This document shows positions 25,566 through 38,410 of a stretch of 64,000 nt of DNA, one piece after another. The stretch's first letter is position 1. Every line of letters begins with the position of its first letter. The translations under genes were made by a program, and so were the position numbers. The notes under the pieces were generated by a model. That model saw only the letters and a program-made list of their open reading frames with translations. It did not search any database and was not told where the DNA came from. Location: the NCBI GenBank assembly GCA_021432605.1, contig MU271147.1, forward strand, positions 744,001-808,000, written 5' to 3'. The stretch comes from Coniochaeta sp. PMI_546. Lineage: Eukaryota > Ascomycota > Sordariomycetes > Coniochaetales > Coniochaetaceae.

Positions 25566-26300
25566 TATTTCTAATTCTTCTTTCTAATTAAGTTACCTAA
25601 AAGATACGATAACGGGCCGAAACGGGACCCGCCCGATTTATAACGAGATAACTCGCGGTAAATAACCGATTTGGGCCTAAAAATTTAGTTCTCGAACTCT
25701 AATATTAGACGACGAATTATAAGATAAAGATAAAATTACTATCTTATTAGCGAGACCTTTAAAATACGGTAAAAAAATAACCGATTTAACTTTTCCAGTC
25801 GTTATATTTATTTCGATCGTTTTAAATATAATACCTAAAATTATAACCGAAAAATTCGAACGTACCGAAAAAAAACGTAAAATCTTTAAAACCTACGTTA
25901 AAGTTTAAAAAGAAATCTGAAAGTTTTAACGATTGATTTATAAATAAAACGATTCGGATTCCGACCTTCCTTATAATATTAAAATTAAGATCAAAAATAT
26001 CCCCGAATTAAAACTTAATTATACTATTTAATAACGTTAGGATTAACTCCGCGCGTTTAAACGGGGACTTAGGGGAACTAAACGTAAATATCGTACCGAA
26101 AAGAGCCGTATCTTTAAAATTATTAATTAGTTATAACCTAATTATTAATCCCGATAAAACCGTTACGTTTAAAACTAATAACGTTTAAACGAAGATTTCT
26201 ATAGAGATATTTAAAATATTAATAAACTATATACTAGTATAAAAATACAATATACGTAATATAGAACCTATTGAATATTCAAAGTGGCAAATATTACAAA

Positions 26301-26420
26301 NNNNNNNNNNNNNNNNNNNNNNNNNNNNNNNNNNNNNNNNNNNNNNNNNNNNNNNNNNNNNNNNNNNNNNNNNNNNNNNNNNNNNNNNNNNNNNNNNNNN
26401 NNNNNNNNNNNNNNNNNNNN
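26301..26420. other. Assembly gap (120 N)
   Basis: A run of 120 undetermined bases inside the gag region of element D. The 80 bases on each side contain CA and TG dinucleotides that are rare in the rest of D, so the flanks may not be original D sequence. Confidence 0.95.
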
Positions 26421-29400
26421 AACCTATTATATTATATACAACACTTAATATATTATTATTACGCTTATTATACTATTTTTACCTATATTAAGCTTCCTTA
26501 ACTACTTATGCGCCTAATCTAACCTTTATAATTTCGACGATATTAATTAAAGGACGTTCGAAGAATAAACTATTATTTTATCATAAAACTACGAGAATTT
26601 CGGGATTAAAATAATATAGGTTTTAAACGATATTAAATAATTATCGAATTAAACGCCGTAAGTTTTCGACGTTTATTTCGATTTTTTTTAAAAATAACTT
26701 TCCCCGATAAGATAAAATATAACGAGTTAACCTATTTTACGTTAAGTTTTAATCTAATTTACGAACTTATATTAAAAAAACCGTTACGGTTATACTTTAA
26801 ATTCGAAACGTTATAATAACGTTAACGGTTCGGTTCGTTTTAGATATTATACCGGGTTTTAAACGTAAAAGAGATAAAGATAATTAAAACGGAGGATCTA
26901 TCAAAAAACGGGTCTAGATCGGTAGAAAATTATACCGGAATAATAGTACGAAAAGTAAAAGCCGGGGAAATATCTATAAACGCGGTAATAACCGTAAACG
27001 CGGGGTTTTTTAACGCGGGGAAAGAAATAATAGATATAACGGTCCAGATTAACTTTTGTACGGGGATAATCCTATTAGTAAGAACGGTTAATAAAATCGT
27101 TATTATATTTACGATAGTACGTTCTATTATACCCCGGATTGTCCGAATAAACCAAATATTTTTATCGGGCTAGTAATTTATTCCCGTAACGTTTCTTTAA
27201 AAAAACGCGGATAAAGAGGAAACCGAAATCAAAACCGGCGTAATTCGAACCTTAACGATATACCGATATACCTAAAAGTTAAGACGGACGGGTAGTTTTT
27301 ACGCCCCGTTCCGTTAAACTATTAGTAAATATTATATACCGATTTTATATTCTTATTCGTATTTAATCCTAATTTATAACCGATACGTTCGCGGATTTAG
27401 ATATTAATATAAAAATAGATATAATTAATACCGTATTCGTAATATAATATAATTTTCGACGAGGAGAATTAATAATACCCTTTATTAAAGTAATCAGCCG
27501 ATTAAAAGTTCCTATTTACGGCGTTTAAAATATCTTTCTACGTATACGGGATTTATACGGTATTATTAAAGAGATAATACGCTTTTATATCGGAATTAAT
27601 CGCGACTTTAAATTAAAAAGTAACCCCGTAGTTCTTTTAATAACTATTATCGAAAATTTTTATATCTATATATCCCTTTAAAAAAAAAAGTAATAATTCG
27701 AACTCGATAAAAATACGTTTTAGATAATCTTTAAATAAAACTTTAAACGTACTATTCGTAATATCGTAAAAGTATATTCCGTATAATATATTCCCGAATC
27801 CTTTTTATTAAAGGATAAAAAAGAAAAGTAAAACGGTTCCGATTCGGGATTAGAAAATCTCCCTTCCGAATTATTATTATAAAAGGATATATTTAAAACG
27901 TCTAATACAAATATCTTCCCGTATATTAAAGAAATAAATTACGCGATTAACCTATTCGACGGTTAAAAACTATTTTTTAAACCGATTTATCTTCTTTCCT
28001 AACGAAAACTCGCCTAATTACGTAAATTTCTAAACGAGAATCTAATAAATAACCGTATTCGGTATTCTAAATCTATAACAGGTACGCTAATATTATTTAT
28101 CTTTTAAAAAAAACGGTTTTTTACGATGTTATATAAATTATCGTAGCTTTAATAAAGTTACGGTTCGTAACCGATACCTTTTATTACTTATTTTAGAAAT
28201 CCTTAATCGCGTTTCTAATATTTAATTCTTTACTAAAATCGATATTAAAGATATTTATTACCAGATCCGTATTAAAAAAGGAGACGAATAAAAGATAACG
28301 TTCCGTATTCGATACGGTTATTATAAATTCTTCGTTATACCTTTCGGTTTAATTAACGTTCCGACGACGTTTTAGAATTATATTTACCTAACGTTATAAG
28401 GCTTATTCGATGATTTTTATATCGTATATTTCGATAATATCCTTATCTTTTCGAAAGATTAAAAAACGTACTTTAATTATATCGGCCAAATATTAGATCG
28501 TTTCTGAATAATGGAACTATACGTTAAGCTTAATAAATACGTCTTTTTCTAAGATTAAATCGAATTTCTCGGTTATATTATATCCGCCAAAGGTATTTCT
28601 ATAAACCCTAATTATATAGATATTATCGTTTTATAACCGAAACCCGTTAGTTTTTATAACGTTTAGGTCTTCTTCGGATTTTATAACTTTTATCGCCGAT
28701 TTATTAAAGGATATTCTAACGTAATTATATTACTTATTTCTTTACTTAAAAAAATAAAGATAAGAAAAAGCTAGGTATAGTTAGTTTCGGCGTTAAAAAA
28801 TACTAGGCCTTTAAGGCCTTTAAAATAGCCTTTTAATCGGCGCCTTTTTTCCGGTATTTCGGTCTTAAGAAATATATACGGTTAGAAACTAACGTTTTTA
28901 ATTACTTTATATTTAATATCGTTTCGTAAGAAAACGATAATAATAAATAGTATCTAATAGCGTTTTAATCCCGTAAGTTTACTGGACTAAAATTGAAATA
29001 TAATATCTTAGATAAGGAATTGTTCGTAATTATCGAATCGTTTAAATATTAAAAGTATTATCTAAAAAGGAGCCGATTCGTAATCGAAACATTATCGGAT
29101 TATACTAACTTCTAAACCTTTATAAAATAGCTAAAACTTAACGGGCGTTAGGTAAGGTAGTATATATACCTCGTGCCGTTCGAGTTCGTAATTAAATATC
29201 GCTTAAGTAAGTTAAACCTAATAAATACGTCGTCGAGATAGTTTAATTACGAAGATTCGGCTAGGCCGCAAATAGATTTAGTATATCTATTTTAATAAAA
29301 GTTAGACTAATAGATAATCCAAGTTCTTATATTCCGAGACCTAACCCGTAACGGTACTAAACTAATACCGGGTTAAAAGAACTTTAGTTACTTAAATACT

Positions 29401-32400
29401 TTTAAAGACGATATAGAAGAATCGTCGGAAGATAATATAGATATAGACGTTTTAAAAGACTTAGATAATTTAGAAACGCCTTAAGATCAAACGTTATACG
29501 AACGTTAGGTATTATAAAACCTCCTTATAGAATAATATATATCGAGGGCTATAGTACTTAATACAAACGCCCGTAAATAAGCCTTAAAATTGGGTACTTT
29601 TAAAATTACTAAACTATAATAAATAAATTAGGAGACCTAACGTATTAAGGCTAAATCGTTATAAGGCCCTAAGATTAGATTCGAATCAACTTGGATAATT
29701 AATATAGCCGGGATAATACGGTTTAAAGACCGATTTTATATCTTAAGGTCTAAAGGCCTAAGATAAGAACTCTTACGTTTATATTATAACGGAACGGAAG
29801 TAGGATATTTTAATATCGCCCGTATTATAAAACTCTTTTAACGAAAATATTACTAGATAAGTCTTTATTTAAACGTTAAAGAATACGTCGTTAGTTATAG
29901 AATATATTAGGGAACTATATCGAGAAAATATAAACCTTATAGTAAGTTAAAATTATTACCGATTCCCGTACGCCCTTTTTAAAAAGTCTTAATAGATTTT
30001 ATTATTAGATTACGCCTAATTTAGTATAAAAGTAAGATCGTCGACGTAATCTTAATAATCGTCGATTGTTTTATTAAGTATATTATTTTCTTACTAACTA
30101 GTATAACTATTATATCAGTTAAACTAGTAGAACTATTCTATATAAAAGTAGAACTACGATACGGCCTTTTAAAAGGAATAATCTTAAACCGAGGTACCGT
30201 ATTTATAAGTTAGTTTTAGATAAACCTTTATTATTATAGTAAAATTAAAAGACGACTATTAATAACGTTCTACCCTTAAATAAATAGCTAAATAAAGAAA
30301 GCCAACTAGATATTGGAAAACTATTTCCGATCTTTTATCGATTCCTAATAGTTAATCTAGCCGAACTTATTATTATCCGTATAATTCGTTTATAATAACG
30401 TATAAAATATTACGTTGAAAATAAATCCTAATTAAATATTATTTAGCTTTTTACCGGATTTTTACCTTAGGACCGAAGATAATCCTAATTAAAAAAGGGT
30501 ACCGGTAATTATAGATAAATTAGAAAAACTTATTACGTTAAAGAACGAGTTACGAGAACGTTAACTTATCGTTATTAAACGATAGGCGAAATATTATAAT
30601 ACGAAGTATATATTAAAGATTTTTAAAAAGGGTAACCTAATAACCCTTTTAACTAAGAACTTAAGGTTAAAAATACTAAATAAGAAGCTAGCCTTTAAGT
30701 TTATCAGACCTTTTAGAATCTTTATAATAATAAGTTCCTAAACGTATCGCGTTAGTTTACTAGTATAATATAACCGTTTATATAATATATTCCCTATCAA
30801 TCTATTAGAACCTTAGAACCTAAAAGTAAAAGAGTATCTTAAGAACTATCTTTAAATACTTATATTAGAGGATAACGATTAATAAGTAGTAAAAGAGGTC
30901 AAAAATAAACGCTGAATTTAAGATAAAACGTAATTTTACGTAAAATAGGAAGGTTAACCTTTAGAATATAATTAGTAAGTTAACGAGATAGATATATAAA
31001 CTCTAAGCGTAATTATAAATTTTAAGAAATGGATTATTAGGATAAAAGTCTTACTATAAATAAAAGTCTTATTATAAAGGGTAAAAATATAAAACGAAAC
31101 GGTAAAAGAATAAATCTTAAACGTTTATATACTGAAAAGAAAATAGGGAAGACTTCGAAAGATTTAGAAGGTAATCTAATTTTAGAAACTTAAGGAAAAT
31201 AGATAAATCGTTACCTAATTATTCGTAAACGAAATATTAGTAAAAGTAATATAAAGATATTAGAATATAAAGTAGAGAATCCTTTACGAAATATTAAATT
31301 TCTAATAAAACTCCGCGAAGAAAATATAAATAAAGAGGTATTTAGCTTTTAAAAACGTTCCGAAAATACCTAAGAAACTAGATTATATTATCCCGAGATT
31401 CCTTTTATTATCTAAGGCCGATATAACGGCTTATTAGAAATCTTAACCGGGTAATAATAAAAAAGTTCGATCCGTAAGTTTTCCGGACCGAATTAAATTA
31501 TTACCCGATCTTTCGTTTCGCCTATATTTATTACGAAATAATTTCTATTAATATATAAGATCGGATACCCCGTTTCGCTAAAGAATAAACGTAAACTTTT
31601 ATTCTTTTTAATTAGAAGTATTCGATTATTATAATATTATCAATACTAATAAAATCGTTCCTAGAATTATACCGATTAGCTAATAAATCAAAACGCGGGA
31701 AAAGGGAGAAAAACTTACCGAGCTAAAATAATCGTTTTTATTAAACGTTTTTAAAATATTTTAAAATTACGAATAAACTTAAATAACGTCGATTAAATTC
31801 CATATCAAATTAACGACCGTATTAATAATTAACGTACGAATTTCCCGTAAAAAGAATATATAACTTTCGTTATCGATTTTCCAAAAGCTTCGAACCTATT
31901 AAAAAATATTTCGAATATCTTCTTAATTTCCTTATATACTAAAGGGAATCTATAAACCGTTAATAAAACGATATTAAATTAGATCCGAAACGGGTAGAAG
32001 ATAAACCTAAGTATAAATTAAATTACTTAAAAAATAACGACGATATAACCGAAAGAAAAACCTATCTTAAAAATATTCCGGGTTCGGTAACGTATTACGA
32101 AAACGTTCTAAGTTATTAATAATATACCAAACGCGTAAATAAAATAAATATAAATTAGGAATAATATAAGTTTAGTTCGCGAACGGGCGAATTTTAACCC
32201 GCGTTACGGAACGCGACGGAATAAAAACGTCCTTTATTTCTTTATCGGTAGCTAAACTTTTACTTTTTTAGAAGAACGAATAAACGTTCGAAAAAACGGA
32301 AAAAAGAACGAGTTAAAACCGGTAAATATAATAATACGCGGCCGAAATAGTATTGAAAGTATAAAAGGAACGGATTAAGATTAAATTAAAAAAAAACATA

Positions 32401-32652
32401 TATAAACGAAAGTAAAAACTTATTAGTCGAATAAGCTTAAGGAAAAGAAACGGAAAAGGATAATCTTAACGTAACGACGTTATTTTTATATAAGGATAAT
32501 CCGTACGTAAGTACGAAACGGTAGAAATTAAACGCTATTTTTATCGCCGTTTTTATTACCGCCTTTAATATTACCGGTAGAATAAACTATTATAAATACG
32601 TAATAAAAACCGTTTTATAACCGAAGATAGTTATTATAAAAGGGGGAATAAT

Positions 32653-32941
32653 TATAACGAGGTTTATAAAACGGGGGTAAGATTCCCGGGAACGGCGTCG
32701 CCAAATCTAAATCGTTTCAGTACTAAAACGTACCTAATTCGTACCTAATTCTAAACCCCGTTTTTAATTAGTTAGAAGGGGAATTTTAGATACCCCGATC
32801 TTAAGGTTCCTTTTTTCTTTCCTCTTTAAGAATTAATCTATATAATATAAGGCTTTATAAATCCGAATAGATTAGATCTACCTATATTATATAACCGTAT
32901 TACGTATTCTCTTACCTGATTTTAATTAAGGACCCCTTTTA
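32653..32941 (+). repeat. 3' LTR of element D
   Basis: 289-bp repeat of 25277-25565, preceded by a purine tract. Its end is the last recognisable transposon sequence before the gene-rich part. Confidence 0.8.
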
Positions 32942-34049
32942 GAATTTGGATATTATATTAATTTAAGTAGATTATACCTTATAATACTAGAGGTAAAATC
33001 GTACCTAATATTCCTAGACGAATTTACGGTGGTTTTATATTTATATTTTAATAAGGTAGTAGATAGGTAATAAGGTAAGTGGGTTAAAAGATATATTGAA
33101 AAAACCGTAAAGACAAACTATAGCTGGGACTCTGAGACTAATAACAACTTCGATATTTACTTCCGCGGTATAGTTTAATTACGACAGCTTATAAGCCCTA
33201 AATAGGTCTTACGGCGGTACTAACTACCTGTTAATATATGATACCTCGTGCGCCGCTTTATGTTAGGGAATCCGTAGACAAACAAACAAGCCTGTCTAGA
33301 ACGTATATCTATTGCGGTGGCACGACTTTACTCGATCGTAACGAAGTTCCCCGGATTGCGTGTAGATACTGGACTTTGATTTAGGTCTGATGACTCTAGT
33401 CTTGAAATTGAGCGACGTACGTTGAATTAGACGCTTCTGGGGTGGTGGGATGAAGGTGACCTTAGGACGTTTCCATCGATATATCTCCTCAATTGCTCAA
33501 CTCGGTAGTAACGTGTATATATACCTTCAGGAAGCAAATTCACGAGCGCAGCGTTACATACAACCCTGTGCACCGCATTAGTTGCCATTTATAGAATAGG
33601 AGAGGCGTTGAAATGTAAAGCAAGATCTGTGCTATCGTATGGTTCCTGGCAGCACTCTGGAGTCAGCTCAACAAGTATCCTGCCGAATATGGCCTGTTGC
33701 GCGGCAAATAAATCACCTAGCATTATTAGGCGCCTTCGTACCCTGTAGCGCACCTGTCTTACGGGGTAGGCTAGTCTCAGCTGTGGCTGTTGATACCTGC
33801 CGCCTATTAAGAGTCTAGACCGCGCCACCAAACGTAGAAATGATACAAGAGGCGTTTAATGTGAAATAAAAGCAGAGCGGGCTGAACTATGCCTGCCTGC
33901 GGAATATATATAGTGTACGCAGGTCCAGATTCCATGTATTTGACGTCTGAATCATTCTAATCTTCTTCACCGTATACACTCGAGTGGCAACCACTGGCTT
34001 CGCAAGCGGTCTAGAGAATTCATAATCTTTCACCTTTCCCGATGCGCCA
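32942..34049. other. Boundary between RIP compartment and gene compartment, no gene seen
   Basis: The first 150 bases or so are still AT-rich and poor in CA and TG, as if RIP had leaked past the LTR of element D. From about 33,110 CA and TG return and the composition becomes ordinary. I see no supported gene here. The last part is the upstream region of the aspartic protease. Confidence 0.6.
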
Positions 34050-35939
34050 ATGTTGCCCTTGATCGTGTCCGTTGTAATACTGTCGCCATCACTAGCTTTC
34101 GAGCTCAAGGAGGCTTCTGTCGTGGCCCAGGGTGAGGACCTAATCAGATACAGTATCAACCCAGTCACGGGCGCGTCAAGCGTCCGGAAGCTGAAGAGAC
34201 AAGATGCCGTCGGCTTGGCTAACCGAAATGACGGGACTCTCTATACTATCGACATCGAGCTAGGCACCCCACCTCAGCCTATCACGGTCATAATCGACAC
34301 CGGCTCCTCGGACCTGTGGGTGAACCCAATATGCGAGACTTCTGGACAGCCCGACTTCTGCACATCGTTTCCTCAGTTCGATTACAGTGCGAGCTCGACG
34401 ATTTCAGATACAGGTTATGCCGATATTCTCTCCTACGGCAAGGGCAACGTCACCGTCGAGTATGTCAGCGACGTGGTAACTATTGGCTGTAAGTCATCAC
34501 GGTCGTCTTACCTGTATAGGAAGGTCCAATATCGGACGATCTTTGTACGATCAGAGACTTACGGAAGGCAGCGGCCAAAATCAATAACCAGATCTTTGGA
34601 ATTGGTTTTGAGAGTTATGATATCCCCGTTGGTATCCTGGGTCTTTCTCCGCCAATATTGGGCGCTCAGACGCAGTATTCCTTCGTGATTGACAGCATGG
34701 TAACTCAGGGGCTCATCAAGAGTCGTGCCTTTAGTCTGGACCTGCGCGAAGTCGATGATCCGGATGGTAATAAGCTCTTCATACTGAAGCCGAGCCCAAT
34801 CCTGGCTGTTATCATACGGATCTGGTATGTGAAGAACTAACTAACACTCATAACTTAGGCTCGGTGATCTTCGGTGGCATTGATACGGGCAAGTTCATTG
34901 GTGTCCTTGAGAAGTGCCCGATTCTGAACCCCAACGAGACGCCAAGTGGCGCCGATCGGTACTGGATCACAATGACTGGTATCGGTATAACGCTTCCTGA
35001 CGGCGAGTCGTCGACGTCGGACTCGATCGAGGTGCCTGTGTTTCTCGATAGTGGCGGGACGCTGAGCCGACTTCCCACCCCAATCTACCAGGCGATCGGA
35101 GATTCCTTCCCTGGGGCACAGCTGGATCAAAGCTCGGAATTCTATGTTGTTGACTGCAGCGTGGCAGACCAGCCTGGAAGCGTTGACTTCATCTTTAACA
35201 CCAAAACCATCAGGGTACCATATGGCGACTTCATCTGGGAGTCTGACCCAGGCCAATGTGTTGTTGGAGTACTCCCAAATGACGGTGGGTTGTTCTACCA
35301 CTTGAAAAACTGGGTATCCTGGCTAATAAATATTATGCTGTAGACGAACCAGTGCTTGGGGATAGCTTTCTCCGGGCTGCTTACGTTGTTTACGATCAAG
35401 ACAACAGGAATCTACACCTTGCGCAAGCTGCGAACTGCGGTACGAACCTCCAAGCCATTGGATCTGGTATCAACGCCGTACCTTCAGCGACTGGGGATTG
35501 CAAAGCGTCTGGTACACAATCGTCCGGTACGTCCTCTGAATCATAGTCCCGTGGCATTTAATATAAGCCTGAGTTGGCTCGACCAGGGATGCAGCAGTAC
35601 AGACATGACCCTGCTAACACACATGGCAATAACGAAGCAACGAAGACCTTTGACGCCACAGCTACCAGGGCTTCAAGCAAGATTGGAACAAGCAAGGCAG
35701 CCGGAGTCACGGATCGTGGGCCAGGACCTGCAGAGAGCAGAGTGTCAGTGACTGGCGGCTTGAGTACAGTGAAGCCGTCCGTCTGCACGACCTGCGGAAG
35801 GCAGAGCGATACGACCACTGCGACGGCGGCTACTACTACACCGACGCCGACGAAGAATGCTGCTACCGGAACAGCCGATGTTTACCTTGGCGCCTTTGCT
35901 GCTTTTTGCGTTATCAATATGGCAGCCATTGTTTTGTGA
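34050..35939 (+). CDS. GPI-anchored pepsin-like aspartic protease (yapsin type)
   Basis: Five exons: 34050-34488, 34572-34766, 34859-35284, 35344-35526 and 35587-35939, giving 531 residues. The four introns are 83, 92, 59 and 60 bp with GT-AG ends; the last acceptor is the least certain. The product is an A1-family endopeptidase. It has a signal peptide (MLPLIVSVVILSPSLA), a propeptide ending near KLKRQ, the first catalytic motif DTGSSDLW, a flap-side region with YGKGNV, and the second catalytic motif in VFLDSGGTLSRLP. The last exon is a Ser/Thr-rich linker followed by a hydrophobic C-terminus (LGAFAAFCVINMAAIVL), the form of a GPI signal, so it should act at the plasma membrane or wall. Fungal relatives are yapsins and opsB-type proteases, which cleave at basic sites. 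It is the first gene next to the transposon block. Confidence 0.85.
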
Positions 35940-36223
35940 GGAAGTATTTCTCCTAGCGCTGCATAAAGCGGGCTTACAACATATGCAAACTTAATAGGCA
36001 TAGACCTCTAGCTTGGGTTTGGGCTGGAGTAAGAATGTCCTCATCCGCATATAGATGAAATCATGAATACATTTATTCTATGACTACACCACCGTTCCTG
36101 TAACAGCTGTTTGTGGCGAACACTTATCATAGCCGTCCTTGCCAAATTTTGGCGTCACTAGCACGAAAGGTGACAACGAAAATGGCTTATTTGGTTAATG
36201 CCATGTTATCGACGTGTCGTTAA

Positions 36224-37631
36224 TCACACATCGACCTTGACCGCTATAACATTATTGGAGATGAAGCCTGTCACAAAGAGCCAGGCTCGCCTGTTGCCAC
36301 CTTCCTCTGCCGGGTCAATAGCAACCTGAACTGCAGCACTCGCGCTCCTGATTCTGGAGCCGTCATCCTCGAACAATAGTCTAGTTTCCCAACTGCGACT
36401 CCCACTATCACCTGGAGAATCAATTCTGGCTGACCAAACCATGACGGGCACAGGCTCCCTTCCAGAGGGGTCGCGAATGGCCTTGTGCAAGTCAATTGCT
36501 CGCCCGAGGCCAGGCAAAAGATAGCTGCTGCCGTTGTACGTGGCGTCGGCAAAAGGGTCTGCGAAGTAGCTTGGATTGTCAATTGTCGAGTCGAACCTCA
36601 CCGAATCCTCGATGCTGATTGTCGGTGGCTTCGTCTCATCGAGAATCACGCGGCCCAGATCCAGGATTCCGCTGACACACTCGACCACCAGCACCTCATC
36701 TACCGTCCTTCCGTGGCCAAGACCATTGTTATTGTGCATCTTGTCCAACGCGACGGTGGCCATGACGCCCTCTGTGTCACTCGTGGTAGATCCAGGCGCA
36801 TCCAGGCTAACATGAATGGTGTTTGTCCACTTCGCACCGAAATGAACGTCTTCAATAGCGCGCATCAGACCTTCGCGGTAGATGTGATCGTTGGTGACAA
36901 AGAAGGATGTCGGACTCAGTGCCACAATGTCATTAGGAGTCCGGATGAGAGGATCCCACACTGAGCGTACATGTCGTGCGATTGGGGACCCTATCTCATG
37001 GTGGAATATCTCGACTCGGGAGCGACTCTTCGTGATGTCGCTACTTGCTCTCAATGAGGCTTCTGACAGAGATTCACCATAATAAGCAGGATTGGGGAGA
37101 TGGTTGACAGCAAATATGTAGACGGCTTCGCCAGCAAGCCTTTCGGGATCAGAAATGACGTCGATGCCATGCGTTACAAAAGGGCCGTCGTAGCCCGCCA
37201 GCTCAAGTTTCTGAGCTTTCATGGTCTACAATGCTAAGGTGAGCAAGACATAGCCAAACATGGGGGATTATGGAGCATGATGGTACCTTTGGATCTATAG
37301 TGTGGATAGCACCTCTTGACTTCAGGGTGATAGATGGATCATCAAAGTTGGCCAGCGGGGGAAACCATGAGAAGCGTGCCTCTTCATTTTCCTCACAAGC
37401 GGTGAACAGTAGGTTGCTGGGTGCATGGTAATGCAAGTCTTCGCAGTGCGGCGTATCGGCAATCACCACAAAATCCGAGGCTTCGGCGATGGCTGTCTTT
37501 GTAGGATGTCTGAACACTCCCATCACCTTGATTGTCCTAGGCAGGTCTGCGTTATATATAGTTGGGCCAGCAAGCAAAATGGAGAGCAGTCCCACGAGGA
37601 CAGTGGTCGCTTTGACCCTCGCCATGGCCAT
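36224..37631 (-). CDS. Paraoxonase/arylesterase-like beta-propeller (SMP-30/PON superfamily)
   Basis: Two exons on the minus strand, 37631-37287 and 37225-36224, with a 61-bp intron; 448 residues. I chose the ATG at 37631 because MAMARVKATTVLVGLLSILL is a good signal peptide; an in-frame ATG lies upstream at 37694. The body is that of fungal serum-paraoxonase-like proteins, calcium-dependent six-bladed propellers that hydrolyse lactones or aryl esters. The segment PNDIVALSPTSFFVTND matches the conserved PON metal-site region, and HGIDVISDPE is typical of the first blade. The protein is probably secreted. Its 3' end faces the aspartic protease (convergent, 284 bp between). Substrate is unknown. 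Its upstream region is shared with the divergent DUF218 gene. Confidence 0.8.
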
Positions 37632-38410
37632 GGTAAGTGGAGGGTTCTGCGTACCGGGTATTGTGCAGTTGTGAAGGTGCAGATTATATGGCACAGCTGC
37701 AGTACAAGTAGCTCAAGCCCGCCGGCAGGGAGAGACTGTGGCAAACGCTCGAGAGGAGACAGTGGGTGCGGAGTTTATAGCCCGAGGCTATTCACTCCGT
37801 GCACTATTGCCATGCAGTAAGTAGCCCCAAGAGCCGAGTCTACATAGCTCCTGGTCTCGACGATGCTCCCTTATTCCTCTCCCCTCTGTGTACGGATTAT
37901 CATAGCGTCATTCCATTGTGGGGGAGGTGGACCTCGGCAGTTTGGAGATGCGGGGCCAGCAAAGGGTTTCAGTGTACTGAAGGACATCATGACATAATTG
38001 CCTCCAAAGGAGAGGACCCATTGTAAGGTACGGACAGGTACGTGTATGTGTGGTGGAGGGTGCTTCGAATACCCGTTCACGGACAGCTGTGCAGCTGGGC
38101 GATATGTTTATGTTTATCGCGGGCCGTGTCCGCTGTCTGCCACTCCATGGGCAGAGGTCCCCTGTCAGCAAGCAAGTGGTCCCCATACCGCCAAGAGCCG
38201 AGAAAGCGGGGCCAAGTGTCCGTCACGTACTGTGTACAGCTACGTACCATAGGTAAGCTACCTAGGTCGGAGCACATTATATAAGGTACCTACTGTGGTA
38301 GTATCTTGGAAAAAGGGCGCGGGAAGGGCACAAGGACACACTGGATGCAGATCTCAAATCTGAGCTGTGGGTCGGCGGACACTTGCACTCTGAAGGCTCT
38401 GAAGTCGGAG
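37632..38410. promoter_or_regulatory. Divergent intergenic region between the PON-like and DUF218 genes
   Basis: About 780 bp without a supported gene, shared by two genes that point away from each other. Near 38,250-38,295 it has a cluster of CCTAGG/GGTACC palindromes and a TATATAA at 38,278-38,284, which suits a core promoter for the DUF218 gene. Short open frames here overlap on both strands and look accidental. Confidence 0.45.

Larger units (their letters stand above)
25277..32941 (+). mobile_element. Ty3/gypsy chromovirus D (fossil)
   Basis: 7.67-kb element of a second gypsy family on the + strand, with 289-bp LTRs at both ends. Parts in order: gag region (about 25,600-26,900, interrupted by the assembly gap); protease region near 27,000-27,400; RT with an IPFGLINVPTTF block near 28,330-28,370 and the active-site block near 28,420-28,460; RNase H (about 28,850-29,100); integrase core around 29,980-30,330; and a chromodomain remnant near 30,935-30,990. 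A purine-rich tract precedes the right LTR (32,638-32,652). It looks whole in layout but carries dozens of breaks. I see no target duplication at its ends. Nearly all CA and TG are gone, so it is old and saturated with RIP. Confidence 0.8.

Noticed and set aside
25277-32941. Element D as a full copy of the A/B/C family
   Set aside because: Its LTRs (289 bp) and internal sequence differ; only the general Ty3/gypsy domain order is shared.
34848-35301. Minus-strand open frames of up to 148 codons opposite the aspartic protease
   Set aside because: Antisense shadows of a well-supported spliced gene.
36485-36964. 159-codon + strand frame opposite the PON-like gene
   Set aside because: Shadow of the coding strand; no family features.
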